Shown: positions 41,965 to 52,100 of the stretch, piece after piece | Position numbering within the stretch: position 1 is the stretch's first letter | How the letters are laid out: each line of letters opens with the position of its first letter | The notes under the pieces: generated by a model | Database searches by the model: none | The model's input: the letters and a program-made list of their open reading frames with translations, nothing else | What the model was told of the DNA's origin: nothing | Made by a program: the position numbers and the translations under genes | DNA from: Fibrobacter succinogenes | GTDB taxonomy: Bacteria > Fibrobacterota > Fibrobacteria > Fibrobacterales > Fibrobacteraceae | Direction of reading: 5' to 3' | Length of the DNA stretch: 59,505 nucleotides | Assembly (NCBI GenBank): GCA_902800815.1 | Contig: CADCGB010000014.1 | Span: forward strand, 1-59,505

Positions 41965-43877
41965 TATTTGTAGCTCCTAGTTGCAAGGTGGACATTATCA
42001 AAGGTAAGGGGTTCCTTGGAGAGTTCCGGAGCGACACCGTCGCCCTTGTACTCCCAGGCACCGACGTAGCAGAAGTTCTCGTCGTCGCGCTTGGCTTCGC
42101 CTTCCGGAGTCTGGCTTTCTTCACGGAAGTGGCCGCCGCAAGATTCCTTGCGGTGCAGGGCGTCGAGAGTGAGGACTTCGGCAAACTCGAGGAAGTCGGC
42201 AACGCGGCCGGCACGTTCGAGGTTCTGGTTGAAGGAACCTTCGGAACCGACGACGTTCACGTCTTCCCAGAATTCCTGGCGGAGAGCCGGAATCTTTTCG
42301 AGAGCGGTCTTGAGGCCGGCCTCGTTACGAGCCATGCCCACGTATTCCCACATGATGTTACCGAGTTCGCGGTGGAACTCGTTAACCGTGCGGTGACCCT
42401 TGACGGAAAGGAGCTTGTGGATGCGTTCTTCGGTCTGTTTCTTGCAGTCTTCGAACGCGGCATCGGATTCGGAAACCTTCTCGAGCTTGGTGCCGGCGAA
42501 GTAACCGCCGATGGTGAACGGAATCACGAAGTAACCGTCGGAGAGGCCCTGCATAAGAGCAGAAGCACCGAGGCGGTTTGCACCGTGGTCGGAGAAGTTG
42601 GCTTCACCGAGGACAAAGCAGCCCGGGATGGTAGACATCAAGTCGTAGTCAACCCAGAGGCCGCCCATCGTGTAGTGGATGGCCGGGAAGATGCGCATCG
42701 GGACCTTGTACGGGTCTTCATCGGTGATCTTCTCGTACATCTGGAAGAGGTTGCCGTACTTGGCAGACACGCCGGCAACGCCCATGCGCTGGATAGCGTC
42801 GGCGAAGTCAAGGTAAACAGCCTGCTTGGTGGAACCCACGCCGAGGCCGGCGTCGCAGACCTGCTTGGCGTTACGGGAAGCCACGTCACGCGGGACGAGG
42901 TTACCGAAGCTCGGGTACTTCTCTTCGAGGTAGTAGTAACGTTCTTCTTCCGGAATCTGGTCCGGGCTGCGGGTATCGCCAGCCTTGCGCGGAACCCAGA
43001 TACGGCCGTCGTTACGGAGAGATTCACTCATCAAGGTGAGTTTGGACTGCAGATCGCCATGACGCGGAATGCAAGTCGGGTGAATCTGCGTGTAGCAGGG
43101 GTTTGCGAACAGGGCGCCGCGCTTGTAGGCACGGAAAGCAGCCGTCACGTTAGAACCCTGAGCGTTGGTAGAAAGGTAGTAGACGTTACCGTAACCACCG
43201 GTGCAAAGGCAGACAGCGTCACCCACGTGGCTTTCGAGTTCGCCAGTGATGAGGTTACGGACGATGATACCGCGGGCCTTGCCGTCAATCACGACGAGGT
43301 CCATCATTTCGCGGCGGGGGAACATCTTCACCTTACCGGCGGCAACCTGGCGCATGAGGGCCTGGTAGGCACCGAGGAGGAGCTGCTGACCCGTCTGACC
43401 GCGGGCGTAGAACGTACGGGAAACCTGCGTACCACCGAAGGAACGGTTGTCGAGGAGGCCACCGTATTCACGACCGAACGGAACGCCCTGGGCGACGCAC
43501 TGGTCGATGATGAGGTTGGAGTTTTCGGCCAAGCGGTGCACGTTGGCTTCGCGAGCGCGGAAGTCACCGCCCTTCACGGTATCGTAGAACAGGCGGTAAA
43601 CGGAGTCGCCGTCGTTCTTGTAGTTCTTGGCAGCGTTGATACCACCCTGGGCAGCAATGGAGTGTGCGCGGCGGGGGCTATCCTGGATGCAGAAAGACTT
43701 GACATTGTAACCAAGTTCGGCGAGGGATGCGGCAGCAGAAGCACCGGCAAGGCCAGTACCCACCACAATCACGGTGAACTTACGCTTGTTGGCGGGGTTC
43801 ACGAGTTTGAGTTCGAACTTGTGCTTGGTCCACTTTTCTTCGATGGAACCACCGGGGATTTTAGAATCAAGAATCAT
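41964..43877 (-). CDS. frdA: Fumarate reductase/succinate dehydrogenase flavoprotein subunit
   Basis: A 637-residue flavoprotein. [22 protein letters not shown] is the dinucleotide fold, [21 protein letters not shown] holds the His that binds FAD covalently, HPTCIP and RDVASR line the active site, and [21 protein letters not shown] is the C-terminal FAD motif. Size and insertions match the class B enzymes (Bacteroides/Wolinella/Bacillus group, with a single-chain cytochrome b subunit). It lies 11 bp after frdC and overlaps frdB by 1 bp. Confidence 0.96.
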   Translation of the reverse strand: MILDSKIPGGSIEEKWTKHKFELKLVNPANKRKFTVIVVGTGLAGASAAASLAELGYNVKSFCIQDSPRRAHSIAAQGGINAAKNYKNDGDSVYRLFYDTVKGGDFRAREANVHRLAENSNLIIDQCVAQGVPFGREYGGLLDNRSFGGTQVSRTFYARGQTGQQLLLGAYQALMRQVAAGKVKMFPRREMMDLVVIDGKARGIIVRNLITGELESHVGDAVCLCTGGYGNVYYLSTNAQGSNVTAAFRAYKRGALFANPCYTQIHPTCIPRHGDLQSKLTLMSESLRNDGRIWVPRKAGDTRSPDQIPEEERYYYLEEKYPSFGNLVPRDVASRNAKQVCDAGLGVGSTKQAVYLDFADAIQRMGVAGVSAKYGNLFQMYEKITDEDPYKVPMRIFPAIHYTMGGLWVDYDLMSTIPGCFVLGEANFSDHGANRLGASALMQGLSDGYFVIPFTIGGYFAGTKLEKVSESDAAFEDCKKQTEERIHKLLSVKGHRTVNEFHRELGNIMWEYVGMARNEAGLKTALEKIPALRQEFWEDVNVVGSEGSFNQNLERAGRVADFLEFAEVLTLDALHRKESCGGHFREESQTPEGEAKRDDENFCYVGAWEYKGDGVAPELSKEPLTFDNVHLATRSYK

Positions 43878-43888
43878 TAGTGGTCTCC

Positions 43889-44734
43889 TTACTTTTCAAT
43901 ATTGAAAGAAACTTGTACTTCGCCGACAGAGGGGATCACGAAGGCAGCCTTATCGGCCTTGGCCTTCTGCTGCTGGTACTGCTGCTGCAGTTCGTGAGAC
44001 TTGGCGCGCAGGGCCTGCGTTTCGGGCTGGTTAGCGAGGTAGAAGGCAGCGATGGCAGTGATACCGAAACCGGCTGCAACGATAACGCTGTAGACGATAC
44101 CGGCGATGTCGATAATCGGGGTCCACTTCTGGTGAGCGATACCCATGGTCTGGAACGCAGAGGAAATCGCATGGAAGAGGTGCATGCCGATAACGAACAT
44201 GCTGATCACGTAGAAGCCAGCCCAAAGCGGGTTAGCAAACATGTCGATGGTGGTGAGCCACATGTCGCGGACCATTTCACCCTGGGAGTTCACGTACAGG
44301 TAGTGTTCGCCGAACTTGAGGGTCATGAGGTGCTGGATGAGGAAGCCGAGAATGAAGAGGCCGGACCAGATCATGGTGAAGGTCGCGAAAGTCTTCTTGC
44401 CCTTGCGAGCGTTGACTTCGTACTCGATTCCGCCACGAGCCTTCTTGTTCTCGATCTTCAGCGTCACCGCGAGGAAGATGTGGAGGGCGAAGGCACCCAC
44501 GAGCACCAGTTCGATGAGGTAAATCATCTTCACCGGGAAGTGGAGCGGGTTGAACCCGGTCAGAAACTCGGTATAGGCATTGTAGGATGCCTGGGCCGAA
44601 GCCTGGTCAAAGTTCAGAAGCTGGAAGTTGCCACACATGTGGCCGAGGATGAAGAGTGCGAGGAACGCACCCGTGCATCCCATGATCTGCTTCTTACCGA
44701 TGGAGGAGGTAAGATACTTGATGATCCATTGCAT
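43889..44734 (-). CDS. frdC: Fumarate reductase/succinate dehydrogenase cytochrome b subunit
   Basis: A 281-residue membrane subunit of the class B (diheme, five-helix) type. Helices lie at about 18-36, 70-92, 117-136, 170-195 and 212-235. Likely heme ligands are His in [20 protein letters not shown] and GMHLFHAIS. It oxidises menaquinol. The last 45 residues form a charged Gln/Lys-rich cytoplasmic or periplasmic tail beyond the usual length. AAGGAGA precedes the ATG. Only 36 bp after ndk with no terminator between. Confidence 0.93.
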   Translation of the reverse strand: MQWIIKYLTSSIGKKQIMGCTGAFLALFILGHMCGNFQLLNFDQASAQASYNAYTEFLTGFNPLHFPVKMIYLIELVLVGAFALHIFLAVTLKIENKKARGGIEYEVNARKGKKTFATFTMIWSGLFILGFLIQHLMTLKFGEHYLYVNSQGEMVRDMWLTTIDMFANPLWAGFYVISMFVIGMHLFHAISSAFQTMGIAHQKWTPIIDIAGIVYSVIVAAGFGITAIAAFYLANQPETQALRAKSHELQQQYQQQKAKADKAAFVIPSVGEVQVSFNIEK

Positions 44735-44770
44735 TGAGTTGTGTCTCCTTGAGGGGTTTTTGTTTTAAAC

Positions 44771-45223
44771 TTAGAGGACGCAGCAAGCCTTGAGGCTCGG
44801 CATTTCGTATGCGTAGCGTTCGTCTTCCTTGAACCAGAAGTCGAGTTCACGCTTGGCAGATTCGGGGCTGTCGGAGCTATGCACGACGTTTTCGGTCATG
44901 GAAGGAGCAAAGTCGTAGCGGAGGGTACCCGGTTCCGCCTTGGCCGGATTGGTTGCACCGTTGATGGCACGGACCTTGGCAATGGCATTTTCGCCACCGA
45001 GGGCGAGCATCACGGACGGACCCTTGGTCATGTAGGCTTCGAGTTCCGGGAAGAACGGCTTTTCCACGTGTTCGGCGTAGAAACCGCGTGCATCAGCAGA
45101 TGTCATCTGGTGCATCTTCACGGCGCAGACGGAGAGGCCTGCACTGATGTAACGGTCGATAATGCGGCCCACGAGGCCGGACTTGACGGCATTGGGCTTG
45201 ATCATTGCAAATGTCATTTCCAT
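44771..45223 (-). CDS. ndk: Nucleoside-diphosphate kinase
   Basis: A 150-residue protein with the family motifs FAMIKPNAVKSGLVGRII, PGTLRYDF and NVVHSSDSPESA, His115 being the phospho-accepting residue. It balances NTP pools. The 12 residues after the usual end (EMPSLKACCVL) include two Cys. It lies between the PPIase-like lipoprotein gene and frdC on the same strand, so all may be cotranscribed. Confidence 0.97.
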   Translation of the reverse strand: MEMTFAMIKPNAVKSGLVGRIIDRYISAGLSVCAVKMHQMTSADARGFYAEHVEKPFFPELEAYMTKGPSVMLALGGENAIAKVRAINGATNPAKAEPGTLRYDFAPSMTENVVHSSDSPESAKRELDFWFKEDERYAYEMPSLKACCVL

Positions 45224-45264
45224 AGTAGGTACCTTTTGGTTTAAGATGTGGGAAATATAGTTTT

Positions 45265-47289
45265 TTACTCTTCTGCCTCAATCTTCTTCATCAGGTCTTC
45301 GGCGAGTTTTCCGCCGGACTTGATGTTCTCGACCAGCCAGTTCACGTCCTTAAGCATTTCGCTGTTGGGGTACTTGGCCTGGAATTCCTCCAGGACCTGC
45401 AGGGCGAGAGTATCCTTATGCAGGTTCTCGTTCAAGATGAACCCGCGGCTAAACAAGGCCTTCTCGGCATCCGGGCTTTCGGGCCACATCTTGTAGAATG
45501 CGTTGTATTCCGCCTCGGAGAAGGTATACTGTTCAGCCTCGGCATGAATCTGGGCAATCTGGAGCGTAGCCTTGGCAAAGAGAGTGTCATTATCGGGATA
45601 GTAGTCGCGAATCTTCCTCCACTTTTCAAGAGCGGCTTCGTAGTCGCGTGCCTTGTAGAGGGAATCGGCCGCAGCCTGCATGGCTTCAGGACCAGCGGGT
45701 TCCTGGGTCACGGTAAAGCCTTCCTTGAAAATCTTGACCTTCGCGTTCGCCCAGATTTCCTTTTCAATGCGTTCCTTGCGAGCATTGCGGAGCACCTTGA
45801 TGCGGTTAGAGAACGTATTCTTGCGGGTCTCTTCGATCGGGCGTTTCGCATTGATGACGTAGTTGAAGTAGTAGTCGCGCTTCAGAACATTTTCCGGGAA
45901 CCGGATATAGTCAATCAGGTCGGTCTTCGATTCTTCATACGAGAGCTTCGGGCGCACAGGGTTACCGTTCTTCTCGAAATAGGCCTTGAGGGAATCCTCG
46001 GGTATGGCAATCTTTGCCTGCGCAATCTCGTCATAATGAGATATGATGTAGTTATCGCGGGTCTGGCGCATGAATGCGCGATATTCCCACGAGGAGTCCA
46101 GGCCGATAGAGCGGGCTTCATCAGCAAAGGAAGCGCACTCCGCAAGGCTACGAATGATACGATCGCGCATGTTATTGTTCTTGGGCATGCCGGGTTCTTC
46201 ATCGAAAATCTGCGCAACCTGTTTCTCGGTAATATACGGAGCACCGTTCTTGGAAATGAGCACATAATCCTCGGGGAGTTCCAGGTAGCCTTCGGAAAGC
46301 ATGCGGTTTTCCACTTCGCCCTTCACGCGGTCATAGGGCTTGACCTCGGGCGGGATCTCACGAACAAGATAGAACACGTGACGATCCGGAGTTGCCGTTG
46401 TCGCAAGAACCGGGGAAATCGTCCCTTCGGGTTTGCCCTTAAAGGCCTCGCCCAGCCCATTGATGATGCCGATACCATACGGGAGTGCAAAGCCATCCTT
46501 CACGACACCCACATAGCCACCGTTCTCGTATGTATCCCTGTTCTCGCTGTGCTTCTTGGCGAGAGCCTTAAACTTCTCGAGAGTCACCGGCTTCTTGAAC
46601 AGCTTGGCAAGCGCCGAGGAGTCAGCCATCTGCACGTGATAGACCTCAAATGCAGGTGCGGTCTTGAATTCTTCCTTGTGCGCCTCGTAGTAGCCTTCCG
46701 GATTGGGAGGCACAATCTTCTCAACTTTAACAGGGTACTTTTCCTTGACCGTCTTGATGGTGTTCTGCACCATCTCACGCTTATAGGAACTGACAAACAG
46801 GGCCGTATCGCCAACAGCCTTGAGCTTTTCGGCCTCGCGTTCGACCAGCAGGCGTTCCGCCACCTTGCCACGAACATCCAGGAATTCAACCTTGCCCGTA
46901 GAATCGGCAAAATCAGCCTTATGAGCCTCGAAGAAGGCCTTCAGGTCGGCATCGGAATAGGTAAGCTTATCCATGGAGTAGAAGCGCTGGTACACGAGCG
47001 TGAGCAAGCGGTCTTCCATGTTTTTCGAATATTCCTTCCAGTTTTCTTCCAGTTCCGGGTATTCCTGCACGGCCCTGGAAACAACGGCAGACCTAGTAAG
47101 TATGCCATTCACGATATTATCATAATCGCTACGCCCCGTATAGGAGGTCATTATGGCCAAGTCTATATCTTCATTATAGATGGTTTCGTTATCGACCTGG
47201 GCAAACTTGCCTTCATTAGAACCGAAACCGTTACAGCCCACAAGAGCCATGCCGCAAAGGGCACCCAAAAAAAGAACCTTTCTATTCAT
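45265..47289 (-). CDS. PPIase-like (SurA/PpiD) lipoprotein with TPR-like C-terminus
   Basis: A 674-residue lipoprotein: lipobox ALVGC (Cys19), then a SurA/PpiD-like N-terminal chaperone region (VDNETIYNEDID, LLTLVYQRFYS). A rotamase-like domain (about 215-325: YHVQMADSS, AKKHSENRDTYENGGYVGVV, FKGKPEGTISPV) and a second chaperone-like helical region follow. The C-terminal TPR-like/YbgF-like repeats (about 565-660) include YKARDYEAALEKWRKIRDYYPDND and FSEAEYNAFYKMWPESPDAE. It probably escorts outer-membrane proteins. ATG 47289 with GAGG upstream. TPR fused to a PPIase-like protein in a lipoprotein is uncommon. Confidence 0.82.
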   Translation of the reverse strand: MNRKVLFLGALCGMALVGCNGFGSNEGKFAQVDNETIYNEDIDLAIMTSYTGRSDYDNIVNGILTRSAVVSRAVQEYPELEENWKEYSKNMEDRLLTLVYQRFYSMDKLTYSDADLKAFFEAHKADFADSTGKVEFLDVRGKVAERLLVEREAEKLKAVGDTALFVSSYKREMVQNTIKTVKEKYPVKVEKIVPPNPEGYYEAHKEEFKTAPAFEVYHVQMADSSALAKLFKKPVTLEKFKALAKKHSENRDTYENGGYVGVVKDGFALPYGIGIINGLGEAFKGKPEGTISPVLATTATPDRHVFYLVREIPPEVKPYDRVKGEVENRMLSEGYLELPEDYVLISKNGAPYITEKQVAQIFDEEPGMPKNNNMRDRIIRSLAECASFADEARSIGLDSSWEYRAFMRQTRDNYIISHYDEIAQAKIAIPEDSLKAYFEKNGNPVRPKLSYEESKTDLIDYIRFPENVLKRDYYFNYVINAKRPIEETRKNTFSNRIKVLRNARKERIEKEIWANAKVKIFKEGFTVTQEPAGPEAMQAAADSLYKARDYEAALEKWRKIRDYYPDNDTLFAKATLQIAQIHAEAEQYTFSEAEYNAFYKMWPESPDAEKALFSRGFILNENLHKDTLALQVLEEFQAKYPNSEMLKDVNWLVENIKSGGKLAEDLMKKIEAEE

Positions 47290-47352
47290 CAAATCCTCTT
47301 GGATGTTTTTGACCACGTAAATATAAACAATTCGCAAAAAACAGGCGTACCC

Positions 47353-47383
47353 AAAATAAAAAAGGCCACCCCGAAGGGCGGCC
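47353..47383 (-). terminator. Terminator after the FadL-like gene
   Basis: Minus strand GGCCGCCC (47383-47376), TTCG tetraloop, GGGTGGCC (one G-U pair), then TTTTTTATTTT. Strong, and well placed after the porin stop at 47412. Confidence 0.9.
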
Positions 47384-47411
47384 CAACAGCATATACAAAA
47401 GAAAATTTACG

Positions 47412-48833
47412 TTAAATTCTGAAGTCGAGCCCCACGCCAAAACCGCGGCTGTCGCGGTTGTAGACATCCAGGCCGTATTCCACCTGCTCGTCGTAGTCCT
47501 GGTAGAGCGTGTGGAAGTAGCTCATATTCACGCGCATCCAGTCCGTCGCCTGGTAAGCAAGCCCGAATCCGAAGCTTCTGGAAGAAATATTGATGTTCAT
47601 ATCGCTGATGTAGCCGTCCTTGATACCAAAACGGGTCACCTGCACGCCACCGCTTATGGTGAAACGCTTGAGGAAATCCACCTCCACGCCGTAGAGGAAC
47701 TCGTTCGTATCGTCCACGTTGTCTTCGAGGTCACCGCTAAAGTCGGCCTTGCTGTCGAACCAGTGGTGGTACCCGAAGGCAAGGCGCAGGTTGTCGAGCA
47801 GAGAATAGTTTATACCAACTGCAAGGAGAGAAGGAATATCGTTATGATCCTTCTTGCCGTCGTTAAACTGCTCAAGCGGGGTTTCGTTCTTCTTGGTGTC
47901 ATTTTCCATCTCGATAGAGGTGTTGTACTCGAACTTTGCACCCAAAGTAAGTCGTTTGTACTTAAAGCCGAGGCCAACAATCGGCGTTACGCCAAAGCCC
48001 GTCTGCTCAAGTTCCAGTTCCATCGACATCTTGTCGTCAAGTGTTTCGAACGTGCCCGCGAGAGTCGCGTACTGCACCTTTTCTTCTTGCGTCTTGGCGT
48101 TTTCCGCAAGCGTCGCGAAGGTCTCGGAAAGCGTGGAAGCCTCCACCATCTTGCCATCGGGATTCACGCCCGGAATAACGGTATTCAACCTGAGATTACC
48201 CAGCGATCCGTCGTAACTGTTCATCGCGTAGTTGAAGCGCGCACCCGCATACACCGAGAACATCTTGTTGAACTCGTAGGCGGCACCGAGAGTAGCGCCG
48301 AAGATATACGAACTAGCCTCAAGCGAGACATCTACCGAGCTGTTCGTGGTCTTGAGCCCCTTCTCGGCAAGTGCAGATTCCATCTGCTTGAGCGGAGAAT
48401 ACGTGAGCGCATAGAAGCTCGGAATACCGTCGTCGAAATTCACCTTGCCGCCACCACCGATAACACCCAGATGGCCCGAAAGGGCAAAATCACCCTTATG
48501 CCAAGTCACCAGCACGCTCGGGAGCGAAGGCACGAAAGCCTTGCCCTTGAAATTTTCTCCATTCTTGAAAATCGGGGATTTCTCGACAGTCGTCTCGCGA
48601 CTCTGCCAGAAAGTCTGGTTATTGACGGAGATGTACAGGCCGTCTTCCATGAACGCCGTACCCGAGGGGTTCGCGTACGGGGCATCCACGTCGGTACTCG
48701 CGTCACGGGCCACGCTGCGCTGGAAAAGTACGGACTGGTTGGTATTGGTATTCAGGCCGCCTGCTACAGATAAAGTACTGAGTGATGCGACAGCCCACAA
48801 ACATACGGTCGATTTCGCCTTGTCGAGCCTCAT
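47412..48833 (-). CDS. FadL/OmpP1-like outer-membrane transport protein
   Basis: A 473-residue barrel protein. ATG 48833 (AAGGAA upstream) starts a signal peptide cut near SVAGG (about 25). Early mature residues include SVARDASTDVDAPYANPSGTAF, the Asn-Pro-Ala/Ser-Gly hatch motif of FadL-like proteins, and later FGYHHWFDSKADFSGDLED, another family motif. It ends in RGFGVGLDFRI, an outer-membrane sorting end. FadL-type channels move hydrophobic compounds across the outer membrane. Monocistronic. Confidence 0.85.
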   Translation of the reverse strand: MRLDKAKSTVCLWAVASLSTLSVAGGLNTNTNQSVLFQRSVARDASTDVDAPYANPSGTAFMEDGLYISVNNQTFWQSRETTVEKSPIFKNGENFKGKAFVPSLPSVLVTWHKGDFALSGHLGVIGGGGKVNFDDGIPSFYALTYSPLKQMESALAEKGLKTTNSSVDVSLEASSYIFGATLGAAYEFNKMFSVYAGARFNYAMNSYDGSLGNLRLNTVIPGVNPDGKMVEASTLSETFATLAENAKTQEEKVQYATLAGTFETLDDKMSMELELEQTGFGVTPIVGLGFKYKRLTLGAKFEYNTSIEMENDTKKNETPLEQFNDGKKDHNDIPSLLAVGINYSLLDNLRLAFGYHHWFDSKADFSGDLEDNVDDTNEFLYGVEVDFLKRFTISGGVQVTRFGIKDGYISDMNINISSRSFGFGLAYQATDWMRVNMSYFHTLYQDYDEQVEYGLDVYNRDSRGFGVGLDFRI

Positions 48834-48974
48834 GTTCAAGATTCCTTCCCTGGATAGGAGAAAATTTTTCAGGTTCGGCGCACAAGTTAGCAATCAGGAG
48901 AAAAAATCTGACTACAAAATGCTTACTTATATCTTTCCGTAATTTTTAAATAAGCGTTTTGTAATGTCGTTTGG

Positions 48975-49028
48975 TCAAAAATCACACATTTTTGACAAGA
49001 GTTTTTGTATGTGATAACATATGTTATC
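48975..49028. promoter_or_regulatory. Two dyads in the divergent region before tamB
   Basis: The 328-bp divergent region 48834-49161 is AT-rich. It has an inverted repeat TCAAAAAT-CACAC-ATTTTTGA (48975-48995) and a perfect 16-bp palindrome GATAACATATGTTATC (49013-49028). No T-tract follows either, so operator sites are more likely than terminators. Regulator unknown. Confidence 0.4.
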
Positions 49029-49161
49029 GCAAAGCAATGCGAACTTGGTGCCGAAAAATACCCTTCCTGTTTGTGCAACTCATTGAGGGTCAACGACTTA
49101 TAGCCACATTTCGAACATATTCTGGCCACGACATATATAATGTTTTCTATTATTATGCCCG

Positions 49162-52100
49162 TTGAAGATAGGTACTTCGACATTTGCTTTGACCGCCGCT
49201 ATAGTGACGGTCGTTGTTGGCGTTCTTGCTCTGGGCGCCTGGTTTGCGCGTATTGCCGTAATTACCTACATGTCGAACCCACACACCTATGGCGACGTGG
49301 AAGTTACCCCCCACGGGTACACACTCGGGGGTCCGCTCACCCATTCCTGGGACTCCGTGACCGTCAAGCAGGGCGACAACGTCTACACCGTAAAGGACTT
49401 CAACCTCGACATCACCATCCTGGGTGACGACAAGGGCGGCAAGGTCTCGCTCGGGGAATTTGCAGCAAGCATCAAGACCAACCCCGACTCCAGCGACAAG
49501 AACAAGAAGAAGGACCCGATAGGTGAAATCGCGTTCCCCGAGAAAGCAAAGTTCTACCTGCCCGTAGAGGCGAGCGTCGGGAAGATTTCCGTAGACGTGA
49601 ACGAAGGCAGCGAAGGCGCGATGCACTGGCAGGCAACGGACCTGAGCATCAAGAGCAACGGCACGCAGGCGGCCACCATCAAGCTTGACAGCATACAGGG
49701 CGACTACCTCGCAGAGACGACAAGTATCAATATCAAGGCGAACTTCGAAGGCGAGAACGTCAGCGTGAAGGGGAACGTGAAAGCCGGGAAGGATGCCATC
49801 AAGCTCGACGTGAAGGCGCCAAAGAACAACATGGCGGCAGTCAAGACCCACGTGGACATGGAAGTGAAGAAGCCCGAGGACTGGATACCCGTGGAAATTC
49901 CGCCCGCGGTTCCGACCATCGGGGCCGTGAAGGTGAACGGTGACGTAACCTTTGACCCCAAGACGCAGAAACCCAAGTACGACCTGAACCTGCAGACGAG
50001 GATCGGCGAGTTCTGGCCCATAATGGCAAGCGATGCGAAGATAAACCTGAAGGGCGACGACGAGCGCTACCACATACACGTAGACCTGTACAATGACGAA
50101 GGCGGGCACATAATGCTCGAAGGCGACATGGACAAGAAACTCGATTGCGACCTCAACGGCTACGTCGAGTACATGAGCTCCGTGTTCGGCCCGCACATGA
50201 TGCCGCTCGATATGAAAATCCATTCCGCACACAAGGAAGGCGACCACGTAGAGGTGAGCATAGAGACGCGTCAGGGTTCTACGATTGACGCAACGGTTGA
50301 ACTGGGGAAAGAAATTGTCGTCGCATTCAACGGAGACTTCTCGCCGTACGAACCATGGGCGCTGGACTGGAACTTCGGGAACCTCACGCTCCGGAACCGC
50401 TTTACCATCGACGGGTCATTCAAGGGTGGCGTGCTACACGCAAAGGCGAAAATTCCGAACGTAGACTTTGCCTACCAGATGAAGGCAGACTCGCTCGAGG
50501 TGGAACTTGACCTCAACAAGAACGGCATTCTGTTCAGCAACGGCATCATCTATGGCGAAAAGGAAACTTTCGACTTCTTCGGTGACGTGATGTGGAACCA
50601 CGAGGACCCGCACACTTCCTGGGACGTGACGCAGAGAGAAGGCGGACACGCCTACGCGTATATCGCATGGACCGATTCCATCACCATCGAGGTGCAGGCG
50701 GACAGCGTGGACATCAACACTATCCCGTTTGCAAAGCTCAAGATAAGCAACGACATCTACGGTACCGTATCGGGACACTGGCGGCATAACTTCACCGACA
50801 ATGTAGGCTCGGTCGACGTATTTGCAGAAGGCAACTACGACCCGTTCGAAATCCGCGCACACGTCCGCGCAAGGCAGAACGGGGATTCCATCTTCATCGA
50901 CAAGTTCCAAGCCATGCAGGACAAGAACATGGTGGAAGCCGAAGCGGCGTTTATCCTCCCGAACGATTCGAACCCGGATTTCAAGCCCACGGCTTTCCTG
51001 CCCATCCAGGTGATACACGCGTGGGCGTCGGCTAAGGACTTCAGCATTCCGGTGCTACTGGAACCGCTTAACGACACGACGCTTGCGAACGGATTCATGA
51101 GCGGCGACATCGCGTACGAAGAGGGTAAGGGCCTGCTTGGCAACATCGACTTTACGCAGCTTCAGTTCAAGAAGATTGCCCCCACCGCACTCAAGATCGA
51201 TAAGGTGAACATGTTCGCCGAGGGCGACAAGGTGGAACTGAATTCGTACGTGAACATCGGTAACGGCGGATGGGCGGGCTCCTCGCAGATTATTGTTGAT
51301 CACGTGTTCAGCAGCGAGCGCCACGTGAGCGTAAGCCACAGCACCGACAACGGCGGTGACATTGCCGTCGAAGGCACCATCGACTCCCTGTACACGTTCA
51401 CAGGTAAGGCAAACGTTTCTGGTGCATGGTTTATCCCGGGCACCACAACCGAAATCAAGCGAACCGACCTGCAGATCGATGTATCAGCAAAGTTGAAGGA
51501 AGGCATCAAGGGCATCACCGCAGAGATCACCTCGGATTCCACGTTCTACCAGCCACCCAAGATGAGCAGGCTCATTCCGTTCCGCGTGCGTGGCCATGTC
51601 GAGAACGGCGTTGCAGAAATCACGGAGTTCTCGACCAGGAACAGCGAGGGCGAATCCATCAACGCAACTGCGGCCTACAGCCTCGACAGCATGAAACTAG
51701 AACGGTTCAACATCAGTTCCGAGCAGTTCAGCCTCAAGTCCGGCCAGCATTCCATCATGGTGAAGGACGTCTCCGGTACGCTCGACGACTACGACAACGA
51801 ACTCGTGGTATCGGTGAGCCTCCCCTACATCCAGTACAACTTCTTTGACGAGACATTCGGCGAAGGCGAGATACAAGCGCAGAGCAACCTCGACTTTACC
51901 ATACCGCGCTCCACCGGCGACCGCCTGCAGAACAAATCCATTTCGGGTAAGCTCGTTGTCGATAAGATGATCTACTACAAGGCACTTGAATTCCAGATAA
52001 CGCCAAACTCGCTCAACCGTATCCTCACGATGTTCAACAACTTCATTACGAAGTTGCGCACCACCGAAGCACAGGAAGCAAAAATTTCTACCGCAAGCCC

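Noticed and set aside
41988..43880. Long plus-strand reading frame of 630 codons antisense to frdA
   Set aside because: It mirrors the codon pattern of frdA, has no recognisable domain, and frdA has full family motifs. It is an antisense shadow.
45418..47415. Plus-strand reading frame of 665 codons opposite the PPIase-like gene
   Set aside because: No start signal or domain, and composition follows the complementary strand of a real gene.
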